Assembly (NCBI GenBank): GCA_040381235.1
Contig: JBEIHS010000486.1
Span: 1 to 5,556 of the forward strand
Reading direction: 5' to 3'
Length of the DNA stretch: 5,556 nucleotides
DNA from: CAIXSC01 sp040381235
Lineage (GTDB): Bacteria; Planctomycetota; Planctomycetia; Pirellulales; Pirellulaceae
A model generated the notes under the pieces. The model was given only the letters and a program-made list of their open reading frames with translations. It had not been told where the DNA came from and searched no databases. Every line of letters begins with the position of its first letter. Position 1 is the stretch's first letter. Positions 1 through 5,556 of this stretch are shown here, one piece after another. The position numbers and the translations under genes are program-made.

Positions 1-207
1 CGGCATCGGCTGGAGGTCGAATACTACTCGTACCGGCGCCGTCTGAGGAAACTACTCGCGCGGTTCGACCGCGAACGCCCGCCGCAAACACGGCGCGTGT
101 TGACCACGAACGGGGCGCCGGCGCCCGCATCAGAACCGTTCGCCGACTGGGCCGCCCAACCCGTGAGCCGCGAACGCGCCCCAATCGTCGGTGAAACCAC
201 GAATTAG
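1..207 (+). CDS. C-terminal fragment of an unidentified protein
   Basis: This frame is open from the window edge to a TAG stop at 205-207 and gives 68 residues. The start lies outside the window. The visible part opens with a basic, aromatic helix-like stretch (YYSYRRRLRKLLARFDRE, about residues 9-26). It continues as a Pro/Ala-rich, probably disordered tail that ends in GETTN. About three quarters of its codons end in G or C, which fits coding in a GC-rich genome better than the competing plus-strand frame 3. That frame is also open, until about position 194, and one minus-strand frame is open too, so the call is moderate. I recognise no family. The gene would converge on the minus-strand operon to its right. 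Its last codons overlap a sequence resembling the neighbouring repeat (197-210), so the repeat may have supplied the stop codon and last residues. Confidence 0.4.
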   Translation, partial: RHRLEVEYYSYRRRLRKLLARFDRERPPQTRRVLTTNGAPAPASEPFADWAAQPVSRERAPIVGETTN

Positions 208-238
208 GATAGACGACGTCTTGGTTTTGATGGGCGGG

Positions 239-447
239 ATTCGCGGGTTTCGCGGGATTTGTGTGGTTCGTGGTAAATATTTATGTACCACGAAAGGCAC
301 GAATCTGACGAATGAGGATTCGCGGGTTTCGTGTGTTTCGTGTGTTTCGTGGTAAATATTTATGTACTACGAATGGCATGAATCTGACGAATGAGGATTC
401 GTGTGTTTCGTGGTAGATGTTTATGTGCCACGGATGGCGCGAATCTG
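239..447. repeat. Three-copy hairpin direct repeat between convergent genes
   Basis: The gap between the upstream gene fragment and the convergent operon holds three copies of an imperfect palindrome: 256-305, 335-384 and 396-445. Each has 20-nt arms around a 10-nt loop. The loop is AATATTTATG in copies 1 and 2 and GATGTTTATG in copy 3. Seventeen or eighteen of the 20 arm positions pair when G-T is counted, and the same two internal positions (10 and 11) are unpaired in every copy. The hairpins are joined by TGACGAATGAGGATTCG-like linkers. The copy 1-2 spacing is 18 nt longer than the copy 2-3 spacing because extra TTCG-rich units are present. The A/T-rich loop and the TTCGTG words contrast with the GC-rich genes. 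No T-run follows the stems, so these are not canonical intrinsic terminators. They could still slow transcription or protect 3' ends of either convergent transcript. They resemble REP-type intergenic palindromes, but no transposase is visible. Confidence 0.85.
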
Positions 448-459
448 GCTAAGGGGGGG

Positions 460-1587
460 TTAGATGGTGAGCCAGCGGTCGCGGGCGGTGACGTCCCAGC
501 GGTCCACGACCTGTCCGCCGCTGACGACGAAGACCTGTTTGTGCAACGCCGAGGTGGGACAGATGTGCTTGGGGATCGCCAGGATCGAGTCGCCTGGTTG
601 GAATTCGGCGGCGCGGCTTGTCTCCAGTACCAAATGCTCTTCGTTCTGCAATACGGCTTTGGCGTCGGACAGATCGGGGAACAGCAAGCGATTGCCGGCC
701 GGCGGATCGGAGGCGACCGCTTTGTATCCCAAGTCGAACGTGACGCGGTCCGGTGTCGGCCGGCTGATGACTCGGGTGAGCATCAAGGCGGCCGGCACAA
801 AGGCCAGGTCGGGAAACATGTCGCGATAGCCGAAGTCGTTGAAGACGACGGTGCCCGGGCTCAGCTCCAATCGCGGATCGGACAGCGACGCGAAGATCGG
901 GAACGAACCGGTGCCGCCAGCCACGATGCGGGGCGTGGAAATGCCGGCCGTATCCAATTGCTCGAGCAACGCGGCGACCGGATCCCAGCAACGCTGAACC
1001 GCTTCGCGACGTTCGGCGAGATCGCGTTGGTGGTTTTGGCCGTCGTAGACATGGAGTCCGCCGAATCGCAAACCGGGCGTGGATGCCAGCCGTTGGCACA
1101 GCGCCAGCGCTTCGGGACCGGCGGGCAAGCCGGTGCGATGCTGTCCCGTGTCGATATCGACGAGGACTTCGAGTTCCAATCCGGCGGCGGCGAGGGCCGC
1201 GCCGAGCGTGGCGATTGGCGCCGGGTGGTCGGCCGTGCAGGCGAAACGCACGTGTGGATAGCGTTGCCGGAAGGCGACGGCGCGCCCGATATTCGGGCCG
1301 ACGAGGTTGTAGGCCAGAAAGATATCGTTCACGCCCGCGTCGGCCAGCATCTCCGCTTCGGCGAATGTAGCGCACTTGCCCTTGGCGATCCCGCGACGCA
1401 ACCCCATTTCGGCGACCGCCCGCATCTTGTGGGTCTTGCAATGGGGACGTAGGCGGTCGGCGCGGCCCGCGACCCGGATCATCTCGTCGATGTTCCGTTC
1501 GACCAGATCCCGGTACACCACGAGCGCCGGAGTGATGATGCTGGAGGTGTCCGCGATCGCGTATCGGCTATCCCAAGGTCCAAACAT
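460..1587 (-). CDS. D-threonine aldolase-like PLP enzyme (alanine racemase fold, DSD family)
   Basis: The product is a 375-residue cytosolic enzyme of the fold-type III PLP group that includes D-threonine aldolase and D-serine dehydratase. An N-terminal alanine-racemase-type barrel carries RPHCKTHK at residues 47-54, where K51 is the expected PLP lysine. Other family landmarks are DTGQHRTG (146-153), GLHVYDGQN (177-185), GGTGSFP (224-230), LGYKAVASDPP (286-296) and EEH (316-318). The C-terminal beta domain carries PKHICPT, in which H341 and C343 match the family's divalent-metal ligand pair. All expected catalytic parts are present, so it looks active. Known members cleave D-threonine or other beta-hydroxy D-amino acids to glycine plus an aldehyde, or dehydrate D-serine; the sequence does not decide which. 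The frame stays open for 326 more codons upstream, through the SDR gene. The ATG at 1587 is chosen because homology begins there and GGAG lies 5 nt before it. It is the last gene of the probable operon, 53 nt after the SDR gene. Confidence 0.92.
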   Translation of the reverse strand: MFGPWDSRYAIADTSSIITPALVVYRDLVERNIDEMIRVAGRADRLRPHCKTHKMRAVAEMGLRRGIAKGKCATFAEAEMLADAGVNDIFLAYNLVGPNIGRAVAFRQRYPHVRFACTADHPAPIATLGAALAAAGLELEVLVDIDTGQHRTGLPAGPEALALCQRLASTPGLRFGGLHVYDGQNHQRDLAERREAVQRCWDPVAALLEQLDTAGISTPRIVAGGTGSFPIFASLSDPRLELSPGTVVFNDFGYRDMFPDLAFVPAALMLTRVISRPTPDRVTFDLGYKAVASDPPAGNRLLFPDLSDAKAVLQNEEHLVLETSRAAEFQPGDSILAIPKHICPTSALHKQVFVVSGGQVVDRWDVTARDRWLTI

Positions 1588-1592
1588 GCGGG

Positions 1593-1596
1593 CTCC
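1593..1596 (-). promoter_or_regulatory. Ribosome binding site of the D-threonine aldolase-like gene
   Basis: On the minus strand GGAG lies 5 nt before the ATG at 1587. It supports this internal ATG over the much earlier starts available in the same open frame, which would overlap the whole SDR gene. Confidence 0.6.
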
Positions 1597-1622
1597 GCTT
1601 CGTGATAAATCGGTGTCCGGCC

Positions 1623-1639
1623 GCTGGCGACATGCCAGC
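1623..1639 (-). other. Small perfect stem-loop after the SDR stop codon
   Basis: Immediately downstream of the SDR stop codon, the minus strand reads GCTGGC, ATGTC, GCCAGC: a perfect 6-bp stem with a 5-nt loop. No T-run follows, so it is not a convincing intrinsic terminator, and the next gene's ribosome binding site lies about 27 nt further on. It might stabilise the upstream message or modulate read-through into the last gene. A stem this short can also arise by chance in GC-rich DNA. Confidence 0.3.
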
Positions 1640-1640
1640 C

Positions 1641-2420
1641 TTAGGCCATGCAGATTCCGCCGTCGATATCGTAGGCTTGGCCGGTGATCATCCGCGCGTC
1701 GTCGCTCGCCAAGTAGACGACCATCGGCGCGATGTCTTCGGGGTCGAGCCGGCCGCCGGCGGGCGTCATGCCTTGTTCGTGCGTCGGGATGTCGCGGCCG
1801 AGCCGCTGCGCGTCGTATTGCACTCGCAGATCGTTCATCCGCGTCCGCACCGGTCCGGGGCAGACGCAGTTGACCGTGATGCCTTCCGCCGCATGTTCCA
1901 GCGCCAGCGTCCGCATGAAGCCCAGCACGCCGTGTTTGCTCGCCACGTACGCCCCGGCATGCAGCGCGGGAATCCGGCTGTTGATCGAGGCGATGGTGAT
2001 GATGCGGCCCCAGCGGCGCGCACGCATGTGCGGCAAGGCGTGCTTCGATAGCAGGTAGGGCGCCGTGAGATTGACTTCGAGCGTCAGATCCCAAAAGCTG
2101 TCGTTGAAATCGGCCAGTGGCCGCGGATCGCCGCTGCTGCCGACGCCGGCGTTGTTCACCAGGATGTCGATCGGTCCGAATGGCTCGGAGGCGGCCGCGA
2201 TCAGCCCGAGTGTTTGGCGGCGGTCGGACAGGTCGCATTCGAGCGCCGCCGCTTGCCCGCCCGCGCCGCGGATCTCCGCGACCACCTCGGACAGTTCCCC
2301 GGCCGTGCGCGCGGTAAGCACGACGCGGAGGCCGGCGGCGGCCAGATGTTTCGCCGTCGCGCGTCCAATGCCGCGACCGGCTCCGGTCACCAACGCCACC
2401 GACCCGCCAAAAGTTCGCAT
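1641..2420 (-). CDS. Short-chain dehydrogenase/reductase (classical SDR, FabG-like)
   Basis: The product is a 259-residue, soluble Rossmann-fold oxidoreductase, a normal length for classical SDRs. The nucleotide-binding motif TGAGRGIG is at residues 12-19. R16, and R38 at the end of the second strand (VVLTAR), favour NADP(H) over NAD(H). CDLSD (62-66) contacts the adenine in this family, and NNAG is at 89-92. The catalytic set is complete: N117, S145, Y158 and K162 (YVASK). NCVCPGP (184-190) and the ending GQAYDIDGG are typical of the family. The region between (about 196-228), which forms the substrate lid in SDRs, does not reveal a substrate. Annotation pipelines would probably call it 3-oxoacyl-ACP reductase, but that name is not justified beyond the family. 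The ATG at 2420 is chosen because the fold begins directly after it and AAGGAA precedes it; the frame also extends upstream into alaS. It lies 38 nt after alaS and 53 nt before the aldolase-like gene. Confidence 0.93.
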   Translation of the reverse strand: MRTFGGSVALVTGAGRGIGRATAKHLAAAGLRVVLTARTAGELSEVVAEIRGAGGQAAALECDLSDRRQTLGLIAAASEPFGPIDILVNNAGVGSSGDPRPLADFNDSFWDLTLEVNLTAPYLLSKHALPHMRARRWGRIITIASINSRIPALHAGAYVASKHGVLGFMRTLALEHAAEGITVNCVCPGPVRTRMNDLRVQYDAQRLGRDIPTHEQGMTPAGGRLDPEDIAPMVVYLASDDARMITGQAYDIDGGICMA

Positions 2421-2427
2421 GCTGTGG

Positions 2428-2433
2428 TTCCTT
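2428..2433 (-). promoter_or_regulatory. Ribosome binding site of the SDR gene
   Basis: On the minus strand AAGGAA ends 7 nt before the ATG at 2420 and lies wholly in the gap after the alaS stop codon. It fixes the SDR start and argues against the 61-residue N-terminal extension that the open frame would allow. Confidence 0.65.
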
Positions 2434-2458
2434 GCTGTCGTGTCGCCGTCGCGGAAAC

Positions 2459-5263
2459 TCAACCGCCCAACATCGCGCGGATCGATTGCCGCGCTTGGTC
2501 GAGCGCGGCGGGGATGCGGGACGGATCTTTGCCGCCCGCTTGAGCCAAGTCGGGCCGGCCGCCACCGCCGCCGCCGACCACCGGCGCGACCTCGCCGACC
2601 CATTTGCCGGCGCCGATGCCGCGATCGATCAGGTCCTTGGTCACGCCCGCCACCAAGGTCACTTTGCCGTCATCCTGGGCGGCAGCCAACAGCACGGCGA
2701 CCGATGCGCTCGATTTCCGCAGTTGGTCGATCAGTTGCCGCATCAGGTTGGCGTTCGCTCCGGGCGTTTCGGCCACGACGACGCGGGTCGCGCCGAGCGT
2801 CTCGCCGCGTTCCAGCAGCGACTCGGCCGACACGGCGCCGGCTTCCGCCAGCCGCTTGAGCTGTTGTTCGAGCGTTTCGGCTTCGCCCCGCAGGCCTTCG
2901 ATCCGCGTGGCGACATCGAACAGGGCGACGTTGAGCAGCCGCGCGGCGTCCCGCAACGCGGCGCGGAACTGTTCGTAGCCGGGCGACGCCGTGGCGTCCT
3001 TCGGGGACTTGCCCAGTTCCTCGGCCGTCCCGCGGCCGCCCGCCGAAACCAGTTTGCGCAGTTCGCGGACGCGTTGCACCAGGTGTTTGACGCCGGCCGG
3101 CACGTCGAGCGGGGCGCAGCCGAGATGCGTGGCGGCCGCTTCGAGTTCGGCGCGAACCTGCCGCGCGTGGGCCTCCGCCTTGGCGCCGGTCAAGGCGACG
3201 ATCCGCCGCGTGCCGGCCGCGACGCCTTCCTCCACCACCACTTCGAAGGCGCCGACTTCGCCGGTGTTGTCCAGATGCGTGCCGCCGCACAGTTCGCGGC
3301 TGAATTCGCCCATCGACACCATTCGCACGGGATCGGGATACTTTTCGCCGAAGAGCATCATCGCGCCGGCCTTGCGGGCTTCGGCCAGCGGCACGTATTT
3401 CCAGCCGACCGGCGCGGAGGCCGCGACCTGCGTCTTCACGTCCCGCTCGACCGCTTGCACCTGTTCGGGCGTCAAAGCCGACAGGTTGGCGAAGTCGAAC
3501 CGGAGCCAGTCCTCGTCGACCTTCGAACCCTGTTGCTGGGCATGTTGGCCGACGTTCTTTTGCAAGGCGTAATGGAGGATGTGGGTCGCCGAGTGGGCGC
3601 GGCGGATGCCTTGCCGGCGAGCCCGATCGACGCGGGCCGAGCCGCGGGCGCCGGCTCGCAGCCGCCCTTCGACCAAATGGCCGATGTGCAGGAACAGGTC
3701 GCCATCCTTTTGCGTGTCGGTGACGCGGAAGCGATAGCCGTCGCCGACGATTTCGCCGCTGTCGCCCACCTGGCCGCCGCTCTCGCCGTAGAACGGCGTG
3801 CGGTCGAGCACCACGGTGACCGGCTTGTCATGGCCGACCTCGGTCAGTTCGTCGCACAGATGGTCCTGCGCGACAATGCCTTTGAATTCGACATCCGCTT
3901 CCGTGGCCTGGTAGCCTAGAAACTCGGTTTCGTGCAGCGCCTTCTTCAGCGCTTCGATCGGTCCCGTTTTGAAAATGACGAACTGGTCGCTGCCGGAGAC
4001 ATCGCCGTGCTTCTCCATCTCGCGGCGGAAGCCGGCCCAGTCGAAGGTGAAGTTGCGTTCGGCGGCCATCTGTTCAAACAGTTCGGGCGGCACGCCGTAG
4101 GTCTGGTAGAGCCGAGCGGCGTCCTCGCCCCGCACGACCGCCCGGCCGCCAGTCTGCAGGTCGCCGAAAATGCGGTCGATATGGGCCAAGCCGGCGTCGA
4201 TCGTGCCGAAGAAGTTTTCCTCTTCCTTGCGAATGACGCCTTGGACCCGTTCGATCGTGCCCGCGAGTTCGGGATACGGCGTCCGCATCGACGCCGCGAC
4301 GGCTGGCACCAACTGGTACAGGAACGGCTCGCGGAGGCCCATGAGGCGGCCATCGAGCACGGCGCGGCGGAGCAACCGGCGGATGACGTACCGTTCCTCC
4401 TTGTTGCCCGGATTGACGTTTTCATGGACGGCGAAGGCGCAGGCGCGGATGTGGTCGGTGATCCGCCGCAACCGGCGGCCGTTGTCGTCGGCCGCGTCGT
4501 ACTTGACCGAACAGATCGCGGCGGCCGACTCGACGATCGGCAGCAGGGTGTCGATGTGGTAGTTGGTCTCCACGCCTTGCAGGACCGACGCGCAGCGTTC
4601 CAATCCCATGCCGGTATCTATGTTCTTGCTGGGCAGCGGCCGCAGATTGCCGGGCGGATTGCCGACACGGTTGAACTGCGTGAACACCAGGTTCCAGATC
4701 TCGACCGACTTGCCGCTTTTCGGATGGAAGAAGATCTCGCTGCACGGGCCGCAGACGCCGTCCGGCCCCTTGCTCGGCGCGCCCGCCGGCCAAAAGTTGT
4801 CGTCTTCGCCCATCCGCTCGATCCGGTCGAGCGACAGGCCGACCTCTTTGTGCCAGATGTCGGACGCTTCGTCGTCGTCCAGGTAGACGGTCACGGTCAG
4901 CTGGTCGGCGGGGATGCCGAGCCATTTTTTCGACGTGAGGAATTCCCAGGCCCAATGGATGGCGTCGCGTTTGAAGTAGTCGCCGAAGCTGAAATTGCCG
5001 AGCATTTCGAAAAACGTGTGGTGGTACGCGGTCCGCCCCACGTTGTCGATATCGCCGGTCCGGAGGCACTTTTGACAGGTGGTCGCGCGGGTGAATTCCA
5101 GCTTTACTTTGCCGAGGAAATGGTCTTTGAACTGGTTCATGCCGGCGGGCGTGAACAGCACGGACGGATCCCAGGTCGGCACCAACACGTCGCTCGGCTT
5201 GCGCACGTGCCCCTTGGTCTCGAAAAAGGCGAGATACTTCTCCCGGAGTTCGTCGGTCTTCAT
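2459..5263 (-). CDS. alaS: Alanyl-tRNA synthetase
   Basis: This cytosolic class II synthetase joins alanine to tRNA-Ala using ATP and hydrolyses mischarged Ser- or Gly-tRNA-Ala. It is complete at 934 residues. The aminoacylation domain (about 1-240) shows FTPAGMNQFKDHFLG (37-51), the motif 2 region with R68, HHTFFEMLGNFSFGDYF (81-97) and the motif 3 sequence DTGMGLER (216-223). The tRNA-recognition region follows, with RYVIRRLLRRA (291-301). The editing domain holds FYGESGGQVGD (491-501) and the zinc ligands HSATH (H557, H561) and CGGTH (C659, H663). A long helical linker leads to the DHHA1-type C-terminal domain and the glycine-rich GGGGGGRPDLAQAGG (897-911). Compared with E. coli AlaRS (876 aa, from memory), most of the extra length falls after CGGTH. 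The ATG at 5263 is chosen because homology starts at MKTDELREKYLAFF; only a weak AGG precedes it. An in-frame TTG 13 codons upstream is less likely. It is first in the probable three-gene operon, and essential in bacteria generally. Confidence 0.98.
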   Translation of the reverse strand: MKTDELREKYLAFFETKGHVRKPSDVLVPTWDPSVLFTPAGMNQFKDHFLGKVKLEFTRATTCQKCLRTGDIDNVGRTAYHHTFFEMLGNFSFGDYFKRDAIHWAWEFLTSKKWLGIPADQLTVTVYLDDDEASDIWHKEVGLSLDRIERMGEDDNFWPAGAPSKGPDGVCGPCSEIFFHPKSGKSVEIWNLVFTQFNRVGNPPGNLRPLPSKNIDTGMGLERCASVLQGVETNYHIDTLLPIVESAAAICSVKYDAADDNGRRLRRITDHIRACAFAVHENVNPGNKEERYVIRRLLRRAVLDGRLMGLREPFLYQLVPAVAASMRTPYPELAGTIERVQGVIRKEEENFFGTIDAGLAHIDRIFGDLQTGGRAVVRGEDAARLYQTYGVPPELFEQMAAERNFTFDWAGFRREMEKHGDVSGSDQFVIFKTGPIEALKKALHETEFLGYQATEADVEFKGIVAQDHLCDELTEVGHDKPVTVVLDRTPFYGESGGQVGDSGEIVGDGYRFRVTDTQKDGDLFLHIGHLVEGRLRAGARGSARVDRARRQGIRRAHSATHILHYALQKNVGQHAQQQGSKVDEDWLRFDFANLSALTPEQVQAVERDVKTQVAASAPVGWKYVPLAEARKAGAMMLFGEKYPDPVRMVSMGEFSRELCGGTHLDNTGEVGAFEVVVEEGVAAGTRRIVALTGAKAEAHARQVRAELEAAATHLGCAPLDVPAGVKHLVQRVRELRKLVSAGGRGTAEELGKSPKDATASPGYEQFRAALRDAARLLNVALFDVATRIEGLRGEAETLEQQLKRLAEAGAVSAESLLERGETLGATRVVVAETPGANANLMRQLIDQLRKSSASVAVLLAAAQDDGKVTLVAGVTKDLIDRGIGAGKWVGEVAPVVGGGGGGRPDLAQAGGKDPSRIPAALDQARQSIRAMLGG

Positions 5264-5346
5264 GGCGCCTGGGCTTTCTCGAAGAAAAATCGCTGTCCGC
5301 AAGAACGCAACATGATATCGCCGCGCGGAAAAGCGGAAAAGGCAGA
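5264..5346 (-). promoter_or_regulatory. alaS upstream region, promoter not resolved
   Basis: This 83-nt non-repetitive stretch separates the alaS start from the hairpin array and is the natural place for the operon's promoter and leader. On the minus strand TATCAT (plus coordinates 5312-5317) is one base from a sigma-70 -10 box, but no good -35 hexamer lies at the right distance. I see no T-box sequence, riboswitch fold or clear operator. The promoter may instead lie within or beyond the array. Confidence 0.25.
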
Positions 5347-5552
5347 CCCACGTAGCGGGCGCCTCCGGCTCCCGGGGCTAACTGGTGGATTGGGAAGCGG
5401 GAGCCTCCGGCTCCCGGGGCTAACGGTAGCGGGAGCCTCCGGCTCCCGGGGCGCACTGACGGATTGGGAAGCGGGAGCTGGAAGCTCCCCCCACGTAGCG
5501 GGCGCCTCCGGCTCCCGGGGCTAACGGTAGCGGGAGCCTCCGGCTCCCGGGG
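5347..5552. repeat. Array of six GC-rich hairpin (REP-like) repeats
   Basis: Six short palindromes follow one another: 5356-5374, 5398-5416, 5430-5448, 5473-5489, 5499-5517 and 5531-5549. Three have the perfect form CGGGAGCCTCCGGCTCCCG, an 8-bp stem with a 3-nt TCC loop. Two (5356-5374 and 5499-5517) read CGGGCGCCTCCGG..., which leaves one mismatch in the stem. The one at 5473-5489 reads GGGAGCTGGAAGCTCCC, with one stem pair changed on both arms and a GGA loop. Linkers recur: GGATTGGGAAGCGGGAGC appears at 5387-5404 and 5461-5478, and a 36-nt segment at 5347-5382 recurs at 5490-5525. The plus-strand frame across the array translates into repetitive Gly/Ser/Arg/Leu peptide and is not a gene. 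The array lies upstream of alaS and may continue past the window edge. It looks like a dispersed intergenic palindrome family; no associated transposase gene is in view. Confidence 0.85.
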
Positions 5553-5556
5553 CACA

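Noticed and set aside
239..447. Intrinsic (rho-independent) terminators
   Set aside because: The stems are strong, but neither strand has a T-run after them; the arms end in linker sequence. A looser termination role remains possible.
391..1452. Plus-strand open frame (353 codons) antisense to the PLP enzyme gene
   Set aside because: It starts inside the intergenic repeat and covers a gene with intact catalytic motifs; the product is Arg/Gly-rich with no family resemblance.
1588..2565. A 326-residue N-terminal extension of the PLP enzyme in the same open frame
   Set aside because: It would overlap the complete SDR gene in another frame, is Arg/Pro/Gly-rich without a domain, and the ATG at 1587 has its own ribosome binding site at the start of homology.
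2432..3919. Long plus-strand open frame (495 codons) antisense to alaS
   Set aside because: It lies opposite a convincingly conserved gene, its product is Arg/Ala/Gly/His-rich without a recognisable domain, and long antisense frames are expected in GC-rich coding DNA.
5312..5317. Sigma-70 -10 box for alaS (TATCAT on the minus strand)
   Set aside because: The hexamer is a good match, but no acceptable -35 lies about 17 nt upstream, so it is mentioned only as a weak candidate.
3932..5524. Long plus-strand open frame (530 codons) antisense to alaS and running into the repeat array
   Set aside because: It mirrors alaS codons and then translates the hairpin repeats into low-complexity peptide; no domain or start signal supports it.
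5347..5552. CRISPR array
   Set aside because: Repeats are too short and internally variable, spacing is irregular, and the sequences between repeats are themselves repeated, unlike spacers. No cas gene is visible.
5264..5552. T-box or other alanine/tRNA-sensing leader of alaS
   Set aside because: No T-box consensus and no terminator/antiterminator pair is visible on the minus strand; the hairpins there are repeat units.

Overview
The window is GC-rich bacterial chromosomal DNA, most likely from a planctomycete (Pirellulales-like). That assignment is an inference from the AlaRS N-terminus, the strong G/C bias at third codon positions and the palindromic intergenic repeats. It was not confirmed by any search.

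Layout from left to right: (i) positions 1-207 hold the probable C-terminal end of an unidentified plus-strand gene. (ii) Positions 208-459 are a convergent intergenic gap, largely filled by three copies of a hairpin-forming direct repeat. (iii) Positions 460-5263 hold three minus-strand genes read right to left: alaS (alanyl-tRNA synthetase, 934 aa), then a short-chain dehydrogenase/reductase (259 aa), then a D-threonine-aldolase-like, fold-type III PLP enzyme (375 aa). The gaps between them are only 38 and 53 nt, so they probably form one transcript. (iv) Positions 5264-5346 are the alaS 5' region. (v) Positions 5347-5552 are a second, unrelated array of six short GC-rich hairpins that nearly reaches the window edge.

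AlaS charges and proofreads tRNA-Ala and is a housekeeping enzyme. The two downstream genes look metabolic: an NADP(H)-type oxidoreductase of unknown substrate, and an enzyme family that cleaves or dehydrates beta-hydroxy D-amino acids. Whether they share a pathway cannot be told from the sequence.

I did not find a clear undescribed defence, mobile or regulatory system. The features most worth follow-up are the two palindromic repeat families bracketing the operon. In the left family, every non-Watson-Crick stem substitution that still pairs is of the G-T type on the plus strand. In the right family, one copy carries a compensatory stem change and the linkers are reused in a mosaic order. AlaRS also appears to have a lengthened helical linker before its C-terminal domain. 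The long open frames antisense to these genes are judged to be GC-driven shadows.
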